Source: a virus. From it: a stretch of DNA of 64,000 nt. The notes under the pieces are model-generated. The model was given only the letters and a program-made list of their open reading frames with translations. It had not been told where the DNA came from and ran no database searches. Positions 30,410 to 38,675 of the stretch are shown here, one piece after another. The position numbers were made by a program, and so were the translations under genes. The stretch is from IMG/VR virus record IMGVR_UViG_3300008261_000075, positions 45,387 through 109,386 of that record. One strand, written 5' to 3'. The number at the start of each line of letters is the position of its first letter. The first letter of the stretch is position 1.

Positions 30410-31683
30410 TACACACCGTATTGGTTAGTCTTACGTGTTGGGATCGGACTTACTGTATTAGTACTATCTAACTCTTTACTTTCCATATCGCCGTTATTTA
30501 GATCAGTGTAAGAAGCACCCACTGCCTTAGCGGCCTTTTTAAACATTTCATTTTCAACTTCTGTATATGGATGCACAGTTTTCTTTTTTCCATACCAACT
30601 CTTAGCATCAATGTCAGGAACAGTTTTGCCGTCAGTGCTAGCCATAGCTTGACCTAACTTGAATGCTACATAATCACTGTTGGCTTTTTCTTCGTCACCG
30701 TAGATGCTTATACCTCGACTCGACTGACTTTGTCGCTTTGATATTTTAGCTTGTTTTGCTTCAGCCATCATGGCTTGTTCTATTTCGTCAAGTGTTTCTT
30801 TTACTAGACCAAATGCTTTTAAATTCTTGTATGGTGTAGATGCATCAACATCTACTGTGGTATTTTGTTTGGTAATAATGCCTACACCGGCTGCATCTTC
30901 GTTCTTCTTAACAGCTTTAGCGGCTTTTCTAGCCATTGAAGCTAATATTTGATCTTTGTAAGGCAATAGATATTTGGCTACAACATCAAAGAATGGTTTA
31001 CCCATTACCGGAGTTTCACTACTTACGCCTGCAGCCTGAGTGAATTTTTTCCTATTGCCTTCTAGTACTGCGGCCCTAAGATCAGTAGCTGAGGAAATTC
31101 TATCAGCTTTTCTCCACTCAATTTTTTTAAAGTTATAAAAACCGTGCGGCCCTTGTACGCCATTTGATTTCTGCAATCCTGGTACAAACACTTTTGCATC
31201 TTGTTCGTCTGTAACAACGACCAATGTCACTGGGCCGTGTTTTTTATAAACGTAAGTGGCTAATGTCCACCACGTCTGCTCTGGCACTATATGTCCTTCA
31301 GTGCCCGACCAAATTGTCTTAATGCATTCAACTTTAACTTCATATGGCAACGGGTCGCTTGGACCGACAGTTGCTTGATTAGTTCCTAAATACCAAACAG
31401 GACTTTCAGATGCTTTGATCCATGCTTCTTTGTGGCCAACGTGTGGTGGATTAAACCGTCCAAATATTATAGCAACTTCTTGATCAGTTTCTTTTTCTTT
31501 TGATTTTGCCTGAACCTTTGTACCAGCCGCAATTTTTGTCCCTACTTTCTGTCCAACTGACTGTGTAGTAGTTCCTGTCTTTGCAATATCGTCACTGCTT
31601 TTTACAACATCGTCGACAGTCCTAGCACCAAATTTTCCTAATGCTAAACTTGCTTCTATTGTAAAAAATTCTCTTAATTTCAT
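30409..31683 (-). CDS. HxGH-type nucleotidyltransferase (NMN/pantetheine adenylyltransferase-like)
   Basis: This protein is about 424 residues from ATG 31683 (MKLREFFTIEASLALG), two bases after the preceding stop. After a targeting-like N-terminus and a disordered stretch comes VAIIFGRFNPPHVGH, the phosphate-binding (H/T)xGH motif of adenylyl/cytidylyltransferases. RISSATDLRAAV matches the distal ISSTxxR motif. NMN adenylyltransferase (NAD synthesis) is the closest guess. A C-terminal domain includes KANSDYVAFKLGQAMAS and KTVHPYTEVENEMFKKAA. Fusion to a virion-type N-terminus is unusual. Substrate unproven. Confidence 0.75.
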   Translation of the reverse strand: MKLREFFTIEASLALGKFGARTVDDVVKSSDDIAKTGTTTQSVGQKVGTKIAAGTKVQAKSKEKETDQEVAIIFGRFNPPHVGHKEAWIKASESPVWYLGTNQATVGPSDPLPYEVKVECIKTIWSGTEGHIVPEQTWWTLATYVYKKHGPVTLVVVTDEQDAKVFVPGLQKSNGVQGPHGFYNFKKIEWRKADRISSATDLRAAVLEGNRKKFTQAAGVSSETPVMGKPFFDVVAKYLLPYKDQILASMARKAAKAVKKNEDAAGVGIITKQNTTVDVDASTPYKNLKAFGLVKETLDEIEQAMMAEAKQAKISKRQSQSSRGISIYGDEEKANSDYVAFKLGQAMASTDGKTVPDIDAKSWYGKKKTVHPYTEVENEMFKKAAKAVGASYTDLNNGDMESKELDSTNTVSPIPTRKTNQYGV

Positions 31684-31685
31684 GA

Positions 31686-32918
31686 TTAATTTCCTGCAGG
31701 AACCCAAGTAGTTGGAACATACTTAACTGCACCAAATTTATGATGCTTCTGTGGATAACGTACATGTCCTTCACCGTTAGTGTCCCATATCTCTCGACGA
31801 GGTTGCGATTTAACTGATGCATCTATTGCATCTTTAATATCTCTTATTTCTTTAATTAGAAAAAAGATAGCGTCTAATCCGCCGGGGTGCTCTTGTACCA
31901 TATCAACAATATGTTTTTGTTTAGCGGCACTAACACCTTTCTTTTTCATCCATTCTGTAAAATCGTGTCCAGCAAGATCAGAAAAGTTTCGTTGCCCCTT
32001 AGCATGTTCTCTGCTCATTTGATTAAAGAATGGGTAAAAAATTCCATTCTTATCTGGATCAGGTAATGACCCTAAGAAATTATCAATAGTTGCACCGTAT
32101 TGTTCTGCATATTCTATAGCTTGGTTAACTTCTTCTAATACAGATTGATCTACTTCAGGTGCAGTTTCTGTATAGATAGGACCTTGAACGATTAATCCTG
32201 GACTTTGATTAAACATATCAAAATCATCAAGTGGTTCTTGAGAGGCATCATTCATACCAAACGTTGAGAAATAACCGTGCCCTACTACCATTACCTTGGC
32301 TTGTGCAATCCTGTTACCTAATTCACTGCCTGCATCTACATGATAGCAAGTATTGGATCTTGGATTAGGACAGAAAGTATAAATCCCCTTGGGGTAGTCT
32401 GCACCACCGTCATCAAGACTCTTGTTTAGTAATGGGTCAACACCGTATAGTGCATCGGCATAAACAAATCCTACAAAGTCTTTAGGTGTTGCCGCATCAA
32501 ATAAAGGATAAAGGTTGGCAAAGTTCTGTGCAAACTGATTACGTTTAGCAACTTCATCAGCAGTCTTGGCTGTGCCACTTTGATTAACAATAAAGTCAAC
32601 AATCTCTTTAGGACTTTCTGCTTTAACACCTCGAGACCATTGGTTATGACCTACTAAGATTAACGGGCCGTTTTTAACTTCTCTACCCCAATAAACTTGA
32701 GGATTACCATCCCACTTACGCCTTAGTGATGTCTTACCTGGTTTTTCTTCAATAATTTCTTTAAAATTATTTAATTGCTCTAGTGTGCCACGCTGTCCCT
32801 TAAAAAAAACAAAATGCTCTGGATGATTAAACGGACGTCCGTATCGATCCATGCTATCGTCATCGATAGCAGTTTGTTTTTTAGCTTCTGTAAAAGCAAA
32901 TAGTTCTCTAAGTAGCAT
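31686..32918 (-). CDS. KxDG-motif protein (ligase/capping nucleotidyltransferase-like, DUF6267-like)
   Basis: In this 410-residue protein residues 1-15, MLLRELFAFTEAKKQ, resemble a cleavable capsid-targeting peptide. TSLRRKWDGNPQVYWGRE contains KWDG, the motif I (KxDG) of ATP-dependent nucleic-acid ligases and capping enzymes. FVGFVYADALYG and KGIYTFCPNP could be later core strands. I recall DUF6267-type phage proteins with KWDG at this place. Later catalytic motifs are not obvious, so activity is uncertain. It forms a tight pair with the nucleotidyltransferase gene. Confidence 0.65.
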   Translation of the reverse strand: MLLRELFAFTEAKKQTAIDDDSMDRYGRPFNHPEHFVFFKGQRGTLEQLNNFKEIIEEKPGKTSLRRKWDGNPQVYWGREVKNGPLILVGHNQWSRGVKAESPKEIVDFIVNQSGTAKTADEVAKRNQFAQNFANLYPLFDAATPKDFVGFVYADALYGVDPLLNKSLDDGGADYPKGIYTFCPNPRSNTCYHVDAGSELGNRIAQAKVMVVGHGYFSTFGMNDASQEPLDDFDMFNQSPGLIVQGPIYTETAPEVDQSVLEEVNQAIEYAEQYGATIDNFLGSLPDPDKNGIFYPFFNQMSREHAKGQRNFSDLAGHDFTEWMKKKGVSAAKQKHIVDMVQEHPGGLDAIFFLIKEIRDIKDAIDASVKSQPRREIWDTNGEGHVRYPQKHHKFGAVKYVPTTWVPAGN

Positions 32919-33271
32919 TATTTTTTACCGGTACTAAATTCTTCAGTACACTTCTTATAAAGTTCTAAGCAAACTTTTTCTTGAACATCTTTAGGTAATT
33001 TAGATGGTAGTTTTTTAATTGGAAACTCTGCTGAATATGCTTTGTAAGCTTCGAGAGTAGCATTGCTGAATAGGCTACGGTTAGCCTTGCCAGTTTTCAT
33101 AGCGGCTTTATGCTTGATTACCTGGGGATAAACATGCCGACGATACACATCGTCGTTGTTTTGCATATAAAACAACAGATCTTCAGCTATGTCAAAGCCT
33201 GTATCTTCCTGTTTTTTATTATTAAAGTGTAGATCTAAATCAATATTTTCTACTAGTTCGTTAATTCGCAT
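32918..33271 (-). CDS. Conserved phage protein, unknown function
   Basis: This protein is about 117 residues from ATG 33271 (MRINELVENIDLDLHF). A GTG at 33292 is an alternative that would sit closer to a late-promoter motif at 33311. It is helical, with DIAEDLLFYMQNNDDVYRRH and KDVQEKVCLELYKKCTEEF. I recall similar genes in marine T4-like phages. Function unknown. Confidence 0.7.
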   Translation of the reverse strand: MRINELVENIDLDLHFNNKKQEDTGFDIAEDLLFYMQNNDDVYRRHVYPQVIKHKAAMKTGKANRSLFSNATLEAYKAYSAEFPIKKLPSKLPKDVQEKVCLELYKKCTEEFSTGKK

Positions 33272-33310
33272 GTTATAAGCCCGTAATTGCACAAAGACAA
33301 TGTCTTAGTG

Positions 33311-33318
33311 TATTTATC
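33311..33318 (-). promoter_or_regulatory. Late-promoter-like motif
   Basis: GATAAATA on the minus strand in the 70-base gap after the 33342-33956 gene. It lies 19 or 40 bases before the next gene's start, depending on which start is used. Confidence 0.4.
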
Positions 33319-33341
33319 TTAGGATAAAATCTACGACCAAA

Positions 33342-33956
33342 CTATTTTTTAACAATAGTTTCTACTTTGTTAATGCTGCCACCCAGCATCATTTTAGCCA
33401 TTAGTAGCTGTTTTTCGCCTTTAACGTAAAAATAGCTCCCGCCCCAGCTTACTGATCTAAGCAACTGACTCTTACAGCCTTTAGTTAGTTTAATCTTACT
33501 GTTAGCATCGGCCCACTCTACAAAGCTATCTTGTGGTTTATTACTTTTTCCTAAGGTAACTCTAAAATCAAAGTCAATTTTAGGCATTATAATAGTATTC
33601 ATTTCAACAGTACCAGAAGGAATACTAATATATTTCACTCTTTCGGTATCTAATTTAGTTAATAGATCAATATCTTGACGATTGTTTGTATAGAAACTTA
33701 TAAACGGGCTTTCAACTCTAATATTAAAATTTGACATTTTTAAAATAGTCTTGGCCAGTTTCATGCAATAGTCAAAATCTTCTGGGGTTTTAACTTTATT
33801 AAACGGATTTTTATGAGCACCAATACCGTTTTCTTTTATCTTATCTAACGCTTCACTGACATTTCTACCTCTAAACCAGCCCGCCGCCGGACATACCAGT
33901 ACTGCCTTGTACTGGTATTGTCCTTGAAATAGACGTCTAGTTTCTTTAGTCAGCAT
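33342..33956 (-). CDS. Conserved phage protein, unknown function
   Basis: This 204-residue basic alpha/beta protein opens with MLTKETRRLFQGQYQYKAVL. It contains FNIRVESPFISFYTNNRQDID, VKYISIPSG and a C-terminal GGSYFYVKGEKQLLMAKMML. It overlaps the end of clpA by 11 bases and is thus translated with it. No catalytic motif is seen. The clpA link might imply an adaptor or substrate role, which is speculative. Confidence 0.7.
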   Translation of the reverse strand: MLTKETRRLFQGQYQYKAVLVCPAAGWFRGRNVSEALDKIKENGIGAHKNPFNKVKTPEDFDYCMKLAKTILKMSNFNIRVESPFISFYTNNRQDIDLLTKLDTERVKYISIPSGTVEMNTIIMPKIDFDFRVTLGKSNKPQDSFVEWADANSKIKLTKGCKSQLLRSVSWGGSYFYVKGEKQLLMAKMMLGGSINKVETIVKK

Positions 33957-36207
33957 TTTCTAAAACAGTCGTTGATATCAACGGAATTTTTGGAGTCTTA
34001 CCTCTAGATGATAGGAATAACTTGTCGTCTGCTATAGTAATAGTTAACCATCCGCCAAGTTTTAAATCTCCAAACAACATCATTTTAGCAAGGTCGCGTT
34101 TAATCTCTTTGTCAATCACACGCTGTAATGGACGAGCTCCCATCTTGCTATCAAATCCTTTGTCAATCAACCACTCAACTGCATCTTTATCAATCTTGAT
34201 ACGAACGCCCTTTTCTTTGACCTGTTCCTTAAGTTCATCGATAAACTTAGTAACGATCTTAGTCATAGTAGATTTTTCAAGTTTGTTAAAAGTAATAATA
34301 CCGTCTAAACGATTACGGAACTCTGGCGTAAAGAACTTTTTAAGATCAGTATCGGCATATTCTTTTTCTTGCTTACCAAAACCGATGTTATTCTTTTCAG
34401 CACTTTGAGCGCCAGCATTTGTAGTAAGGATTAATAGTAAATTCCTACAGTCTGCTTGCTTTCCGTTTGATCCAGTAATAAAACCGTTATCCATCATTTG
34501 TAAGAGTACAGTTGTTACATCTGGATGTGATTTTTCAACTTCGTCAAATAATAACACAGCATTTGGGTTTTCTTGAATCTGTGTAATTAGTTGTCCGGCA
34601 TTTTCTTCAAATCCGACATATCCCGGAGGACTACCGATCAGCTTAGAGATACTATGCTTCTCTTGATATTCTGACATATCAAATCGTAGTAACTTAACTC
34701 CTAAGTGTTTTGCAAGTGACTTGGCAGTTTCAGTCTTACCACAACCAGTTGGTCCCATAAACACAAACGACCCAACTGGTTTGTTGTCAGGTTTTAATCC
34801 GGCTCTGGCTACTACGATCTTATCAACTACTTCTTGCACTGCAAGATCTTGACCAAACACTTCATCCTGTAGACGAGTTTGTAACGTAACAAGCCCGTCA
34901 CTTTCCTGTTCCGCTACTACTTCTTCTGGAATTTGAATCATCTTTGACAACTCGTATTCAATTTCTTTAGCACCAACTACTCGTTCATCGGCTAGCTTTA
35001 AATTAAATCTAGAACATGCACAGTCAATAAGGTCAATTGCTTTATCAGGTAATTTCTTATCTGCCTGATATCGTACACTTAACTTAATTGCAATTTGCAA
35101 CGCTTCGTCTTTAATCTTAACATTGTGATGTGTCTCATAGTATTTTTTAATACCTTTAAGAATCTGTAAGGTAACTTCTGTAGTTGGCTCATCAACAGTA
35201 ATACGTTGGAATCTTCGCATTAGCGCACGATCTTTCTCAAAGTGCTTGCGATACTCTTCCCATGTAGTTGATGCAACTACTTTGATATTGCCTTTGCTTA
35301 GTGCAGGCTTCATCATATTGGCAAGGTCGTTTGCTGAGTTGCTTGCTGAACCTGCACCACTAATCATATGTGCTTCATCGATAAACAACACAGTCTTACC
35401 TTTCTTACTAAGACCTTTAAGCACTGCTTTAAAACGCTCTTCAAAATCTCCACGATACTTACTACCTGCAAGCATTGCACTAATATCTAAGTTAAAGACA
35501 GTATAATCTTTTAGAAAGTCCGGAACTGCACCTTTGACAATATTGTAAGCAAGGCCTTCTGCAATGGCAGTTTTACCAACACCTGGATCACCAACTAGGA
35601 TAACGTTGTTTTTACTACGACGACCTAATGCTAGAGCAATATTTTCTAGCTCGTCAATGCGTCCAATTACCGGATCAACTGCTCCCTTCTTAACTGCATC
35701 ATTAAGATTGGTAGTAAACGCTTTAAGAGCTTTAGTTCCAACTTGGTCTGGCAGCTCTTCTTCCTCTGGTGATTCAGATACGTTGTTTAGATAATCTGCA
35801 AATTTATCTTTATCGATGCCTGCTTGTTGGATATAAAAGTATGCCCAAGAGCGTTTCTCACCAATAATTGATAGGAATACATCTGCAGGCTCAATCCGCT
35901 GCCTGCCGTTAAACAGCACCTGAGTAAATGCACGATTAAGTACCCGTTCAACTGATTGAGTTTTCTTTGGCTTAACTACAACATCTTCTACTGTGATTTC
36001 TGCACATTTATTCTTTAGGTAGTGCTCAAGATTCTTTTTAATATAATCAGGATCACTTCCGTAGCCTTGTAGGCAGTTAGCAAATGACTCTTCGCATAGC
36101 ATAGCAAACAACAAGTGTTCTATTGTTAAATATTCATGTCTTTGTTGTCTTGCACTTTCGATAGCTTTTTCAAAAACTGCTTGGAGACTGTCGCTTGGTT
36201 CTACCAT
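33946..36207 (-). CDS. clpA: ClpA-like AAA+ unfoldase
   Basis: This 753-residue protein has an N-terminal Clp-N-like domain (LTIEHLLFAML) and two AAA+ modules. The first has Walker A GDPGVGKT at 206-213 and Walker B VLFIDE at 273-278; the second has GPTGCGKT at 485-492 and LLFDEVE at 552-558. NNIGFGKQ near 606-613 is a ClpP-docking IGF-type loop, so it could feed host ClpP. No ClpP or ClpS gene is seen in this window. Length is close to E. coli ClpA. It lies directly downstream of dnaJ, behind a near-consensus promoter. Confidence 0.93.
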   Translation of the reverse strand: MVEPSDSLQAVFEKAIESARQQRHEYLTIEHLLFAMLCEESFANCLQGYGSDPDYIKKNLEHYLKNKCAEITVEDVVVKPKKTQSVERVLNRAFTQVLFNGRQRIEPADVFLSIIGEKRSWAYFYIQQAGIDKDKFADYLNNVSESPEEEELPDQVGTKALKAFTTNLNDAVKKGAVDPVIGRIDELENIALALGRRSKNNVILVGDPGVGKTAIAEGLAYNIVKGAVPDFLKDYTVFNLDISAMLAGSKYRGDFEERFKAVLKGLSKKGKTVLFIDEAHMISGAGSASNSANDLANMMKPALSKGNIKVVASTTWEEYRKHFEKDRALMRRFQRITVDEPTTEVTLQILKGIKKYYETHHNVKIKDEALQIAIKLSVRYQADKKLPDKAIDLIDCACSRFNLKLADERVVGAKEIEYELSKMIQIPEEVVAEQESDGLVTLQTRLQDEVFGQDLAVQEVVDKIVVARAGLKPDNKPVGSFVFMGPTGCGKTETAKSLAKHLGVKLLRFDMSEYQEKHSISKLIGSPPGYVGFEENAGQLITQIQENPNAVLLFDEVEKSHPDVTTVLLQMMDNGFITGSNGKQADCRNLLLILTTNAGAQSAEKNNIGFGKQEKEYADTDLKKFFTPEFRNRLDGIITFNKLEKSTMTKIVTKFIDELKEQVKEKGVRIKIDKDAVEWLIDKGFDSKMGARPLQRVIDKEIKRDLAKMMLFGDLKLGGWLTITIADDKLFLSSRGKTPKIPLISTTVLENAD

Positions 36208-36216
36208 ATATTTCCT

Positions 36217-37074
36217 TTATCTATGATTAATTTCGTGATCGATTAATTTTAATTTTTCAATCAGTGCCGGATCTGTTATCTCTGGTGTTTTAATTCTAAT
36301 TTCAGCAACCAATCGCCCACGCATAGCGTTGTTAACGTTTGCAAAACCGTGACCTAACACAGCATATTCAACACCAGTTTCAACCCCAGGTCTAACGTCT
36401 ATAGCTATATGTTGTCCGTTTATAGATACAACTGATTTTCTACAACCAATCATTGCTTCAATTGGACTTATATCTAAATGGGTATATAAATCGTTCCCTT
36501 CACGCCTAAACTTGGGATCTTGCATTACTAGTATTGTAACATTTAAATCTCCTCTTTGCAACTGAGGATGGCTATCATCACCTAATCCTTGATATCTAAT
36601 AGTTGCACCGTGTTCAATACCGGGAGGTACATTAATAATAACACTTTGTAATCGACCACTAGGCAATTGGTAGCTGGCTTCCAATTGTTTACCAACGTAG
36701 CTATCTAATAGAGATATTTGACATTGTATATTTAAATCGCGATTTTTTCTAACTCGTTGCCTTCCAAATATATCTCCAAACGGATGCTGTCCCCCAAACG
36801 GAGGAACCCCTCCAAACATATCCCCAAACGGATCAAACCCCTCACTAGAAGTAAATCTAAATTGACTACCTCCGCCATTGCGCATTTGATCGTATTCAGC
36901 TCGTTTTTGTTGATCGCTTAGGGTAGCATACGCACCTTGAATATCTTTAAATTTAGAATCGTTGCCTCCATTTCGGTCAGGATGATGTTTCATAGCCAAG
37001 CTTCGATAAGCCTGCTTAATTTCGTCCTGACTAGCAGTTGGGTCAATTCCTAAAGTTTTATATAAGTCTGTCAT
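36217..37074 (-). CDS. DnaJ/CbpA-type co-chaperone
   Basis: This 285-residue protein has a J domain with HPD at residues 31-33 (KHHPDRNGG), a Gly/Phe-rich region (FGDMFGGVPPFGGQHPFGDI) and two beta substrate-binding domains (NVPPGIEHGATIRYQG, VRPGVETGVEYAVLG). The zinc-finger module of class A DnaJ is absent, so it is CbpA-like. It would recruit host DnaK, since none is encoded here. clpA follows 9 bases downstream. Confidence 0.93.
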   Translation of the reverse strand: MTDLYKTLGIDPTASQDEIKQAYRSLAMKHHPDRNGGNDSKFKDIQGAYATLSDQQKRAEYDQMRNGGGSQFRFTSSEGFDPFGDMFGGVPPFGGQHPFGDIFGRQRVRKNRDLNIQCQISLLDSYVGKQLEASYQLPSGRLQSVIINVPPGIEHGATIRYQGLGDDSHPQLQRGDLNVTILVMQDPKFRREGNDLYTHLDISPIEAMIGCRKSVVSINGQHIAIDVRPGVETGVEYAVLGHGFANVNNAMRGRLVAEIRIKTPEITDPALIEKLKLIDHEINHR

Positions 37075-37106
37075 AGTCGTAAAAATAGGTCCAGTCTAAT
37101 ACAGTA

Positions 37107-37135
37107 ATTATACTATCTTAGACCGAACCTGTCAA
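37107..37135 (-). promoter_or_regulatory. Consensus sigma70-type promoter for dnaJ-clpA
   Basis: TTGACA (37130-37135) and TATAAT (37107-37112) on the minus strand with a 17-base spacer, a full consensus match. The leader to the dnaJ ATG is about 30 bases. This is the strongest host-type promoter in the window. Confidence 0.85.
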
Positions 37136-37147
37136 TGTTTGAATGGT

Positions 37148-37378
37148 TTATTTCTTCTTTTTGTCTTCCGGAACTGCTGTGCCTTCGTGCTTTTTGTGTT
37201 TCTTAACTTCTTTGCAATCTTGCTTAGGTTTCTTAGTTTTTGGATCTATTACTGGTTTGCCATCTTTACCTTGAATGTCAACGCATACTTTTACAGTTTC
37301 TGCTTTTTTTTCTTCTGCTGCCTGTGCAGGGAATGCTAGAGCTAATGCTAGACCTGCTACAAAAATTAAATGTTTCAT
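37148..37378 (-). CDS. Small secreted protein with signal peptide
   Basis: This 76-residue protein has a classic Sec signal peptide, MKHLIFVAGLALALAFPAQA, cut after AQA. The mature part is Lys-rich with two cysteines (VCVDIQGKDG, KQDCKEVKKH) that could form a disulfide in the periplasm. Function unknown; it could act at the cell envelope during infection. Confidence 0.72.
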   Translation of the reverse strand: MKHLIFVAGLALALAFPAQAAEEKKAETVKVCVDIQGKDGKPVIDPKTKKPKQDCKEVKKHKKHEGTAVPEDKKKK

Positions 37379-37389
37379 TTTGTTTTCCT

Positions 37390-37929
37390 TTATAGTTCTG
37401 GTTGATCTGGTTGCATAGGCATCGGTTTACCTGTGCTACTAGTCATTGGTTTTGCTGACGCAACTGGTGTTGTACCCCAACTGGGTGCTGGTGTAAAACT
37501 TGTTGACGGTGCTGGAGGTGCGCTTCCAAACCCGCCTCCGCCAAAGCTGTTTGGTGCTGTAGAACCAAAGCCCCCCGTCGGTGCACCAAATCCTGATTGA
37601 TGTGCGCTAGGTGCTGTAAACCCGCTCGATGGTAATTGTGCTCCGCCATTATTTGCTCCGCCTAATTTTTCTTGTGTACGACCAAACGCCGCAATACCTA
37701 ATACCGCACCCATTGCAATATGGAATAAACCAGCACCTTGTAGGGTTAGTGGATTCCATTGTGTAATTTGTGTGCCTGTTGTAGTTTGTAATAAACTCCA
37801 TAAGATTGGAAATATAACCATGTCCATGGTACAGACCAACATGTACATCCAACCCATCATTGGACGCCATTTTGAATTCATCCAATCTTCTTTTTTCTTT
37901 TCGCTTTCGCTTTTAACTTCTTCGCTCAT
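37390..37929 (-). CDS. Putative holin (GTA 3TM-holin-like)
   Basis: This 179-residue protein begins with a charged N-terminus, then SKWRPMMGWMYMLVCTMDMVIFPILW, a pattern I recall from the 3TM holins of gene-transfer agents and phages. A second hydrophobic segment (LFHIAMGAVLGIAAFG) follows, then a long Gly/Ala/Ser/Pro-rich tail. Holins form membrane pores that time lysis. The endolysin and spanins lie 2.5-4 kb away, so the cassette is split. Only two clear membrane segments are visible. Confidence 0.68.
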   Translation of the reverse strand: MSEEVKSESEKKKEDWMNSKWRPMMGWMYMLVCTMDMVIFPILWSLLQTTTGTQITQWNPLTLQGAGLFHIAMGAVLGIAAFGRTQEKLGGANNGGAQLPSSGFTAPSAHQSGFGAPTGGFGSTAPNSFGGGGFGSAPPAPSTSFTPAPSWGTTPVASAKPMTSSTGKPMPMQPDQPEL

Positions 37930-37949
37930 TTCCCGCTCCTATTTGTTGA

Positions 37950-38066
37950 TTACTTTTTGGCAATCATTGTTTGAATTTTTTCCTGCATTGCTTTAGCCCA
38001 GAAAGGCTGAGGAAAATTCCATCCTACAAATGCTCCTACTGCTACCCATAATAAAATATCTAACAT
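37950..38066 (-). CDS. Very small membrane protein, 38 residues
   Basis: The 38-codon frame MLDILLWVAVGAFVGWNFPQ continues to a Lys-rich end. It has a clear hydrophobic N-terminal helix and a perfect AAGGAG six bases before the ATG. It sits between the holin-like and DUF4337-like membrane genes. It may be an antiholin or a subunit of a membrane complex, which is inference. Confidence 0.7.
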   Translation of the reverse strand: MLDILLWVAVGAFVGWNFPQPFWAKAMQEKIQTMIAKK

Positions 38067-38076
38067 AGTGTTCTCC

Positions 38077-38640
38077 TTAGAACCAAAGGTATAAGCCGTT
38101 GAGACTTAATAATATTCCAAATCCTGCAACAACAAAACTACCCCAGAACATGCCCATGCTAACTGCAAGAATACTTGCCGATAGCACAACGATTGCTAAC
38201 TGATATGCTGTATTAGCATATGCAATCCAAGGACTAGATTTTTTAGCCACTTCACGCTCTGCTTCCATTGCTTTTGCTTTAACAGCAAGTTCTTTCTTGT
38301 CATCATCCATGCGTTCTTTCTCTGCCATGAACTCTGCTTTAATTTTTGGATCGCTTGCTGTCTTAGCCGCAATCTCGTAGCTAACGCCACGACCTGCTTT
38401 GGCTTGATACTGTGCCCATGTGTTGTTAGCACCTAGTGTATTGTTAAGAACTGTTGAACTTAACTTACCACCGTACCAACTGTTAACTGCTAGTAATAGA
38501 GCAAATACGGAAATAACCATACCTGCTTTGTCTTTTAGCTTGGCTTCACGCTCTGATCTTGATCCCACTGGAGGCTTTGGTGCGTCCGGATCTTTAGGTT
38601 GTTTGTTTACTAAATTTAATACTGAATCAATTAATGCCAT
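38077..38640 (-). CDS. DUF4337-like membrane protein
   Basis: This 187-residue protein has a transmembrane segment near residues 40-56 (MVISVFALLLAVNSWYGG), a long charged helical periplasmic or cytoplasmic part (ASDPKIKAEFMAEKERMDDD), and two hydrophobic segments at the end. The layout (DKAGMVISVFALLLAVN, SSTVLNNTLGANNTWA) matches DUF4337 proteins, found in bacteria and phages, function unknown. An AATAAATA motif lies 28 bases upstream. Confidence 0.75.
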   Translation of the reverse strand: MALIDSVLNLVNKQPKDPDAPKPPVGSRSEREAKLKDKAGMVISVFALLLAVNSWYGGKLSSTVLNNTLGANNTWAQYQAKAGRGVSYEIAAKTASDPKIKAEFMAEKERMDDDKKELAVKAKAMEAEREVAKKSSPWIAYANTAYQLAIVVLSASILAVSMGMFWGSFVVAGFGILLSLNGLYLWF

Positions 38641-38667
38641 TTACTTCGCTCCTACTTAATATACTAG

Positions 38668-38675
38668 TATTTATT
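38668..38675 (-). promoter_or_regulatory. Late-promoter-like motif
   Basis: AATAAATA on the minus strand, 28 bases before the DUF4337-like ATG. One mismatch from TATAAATA; the least certain of the set. Confidence 0.32.
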
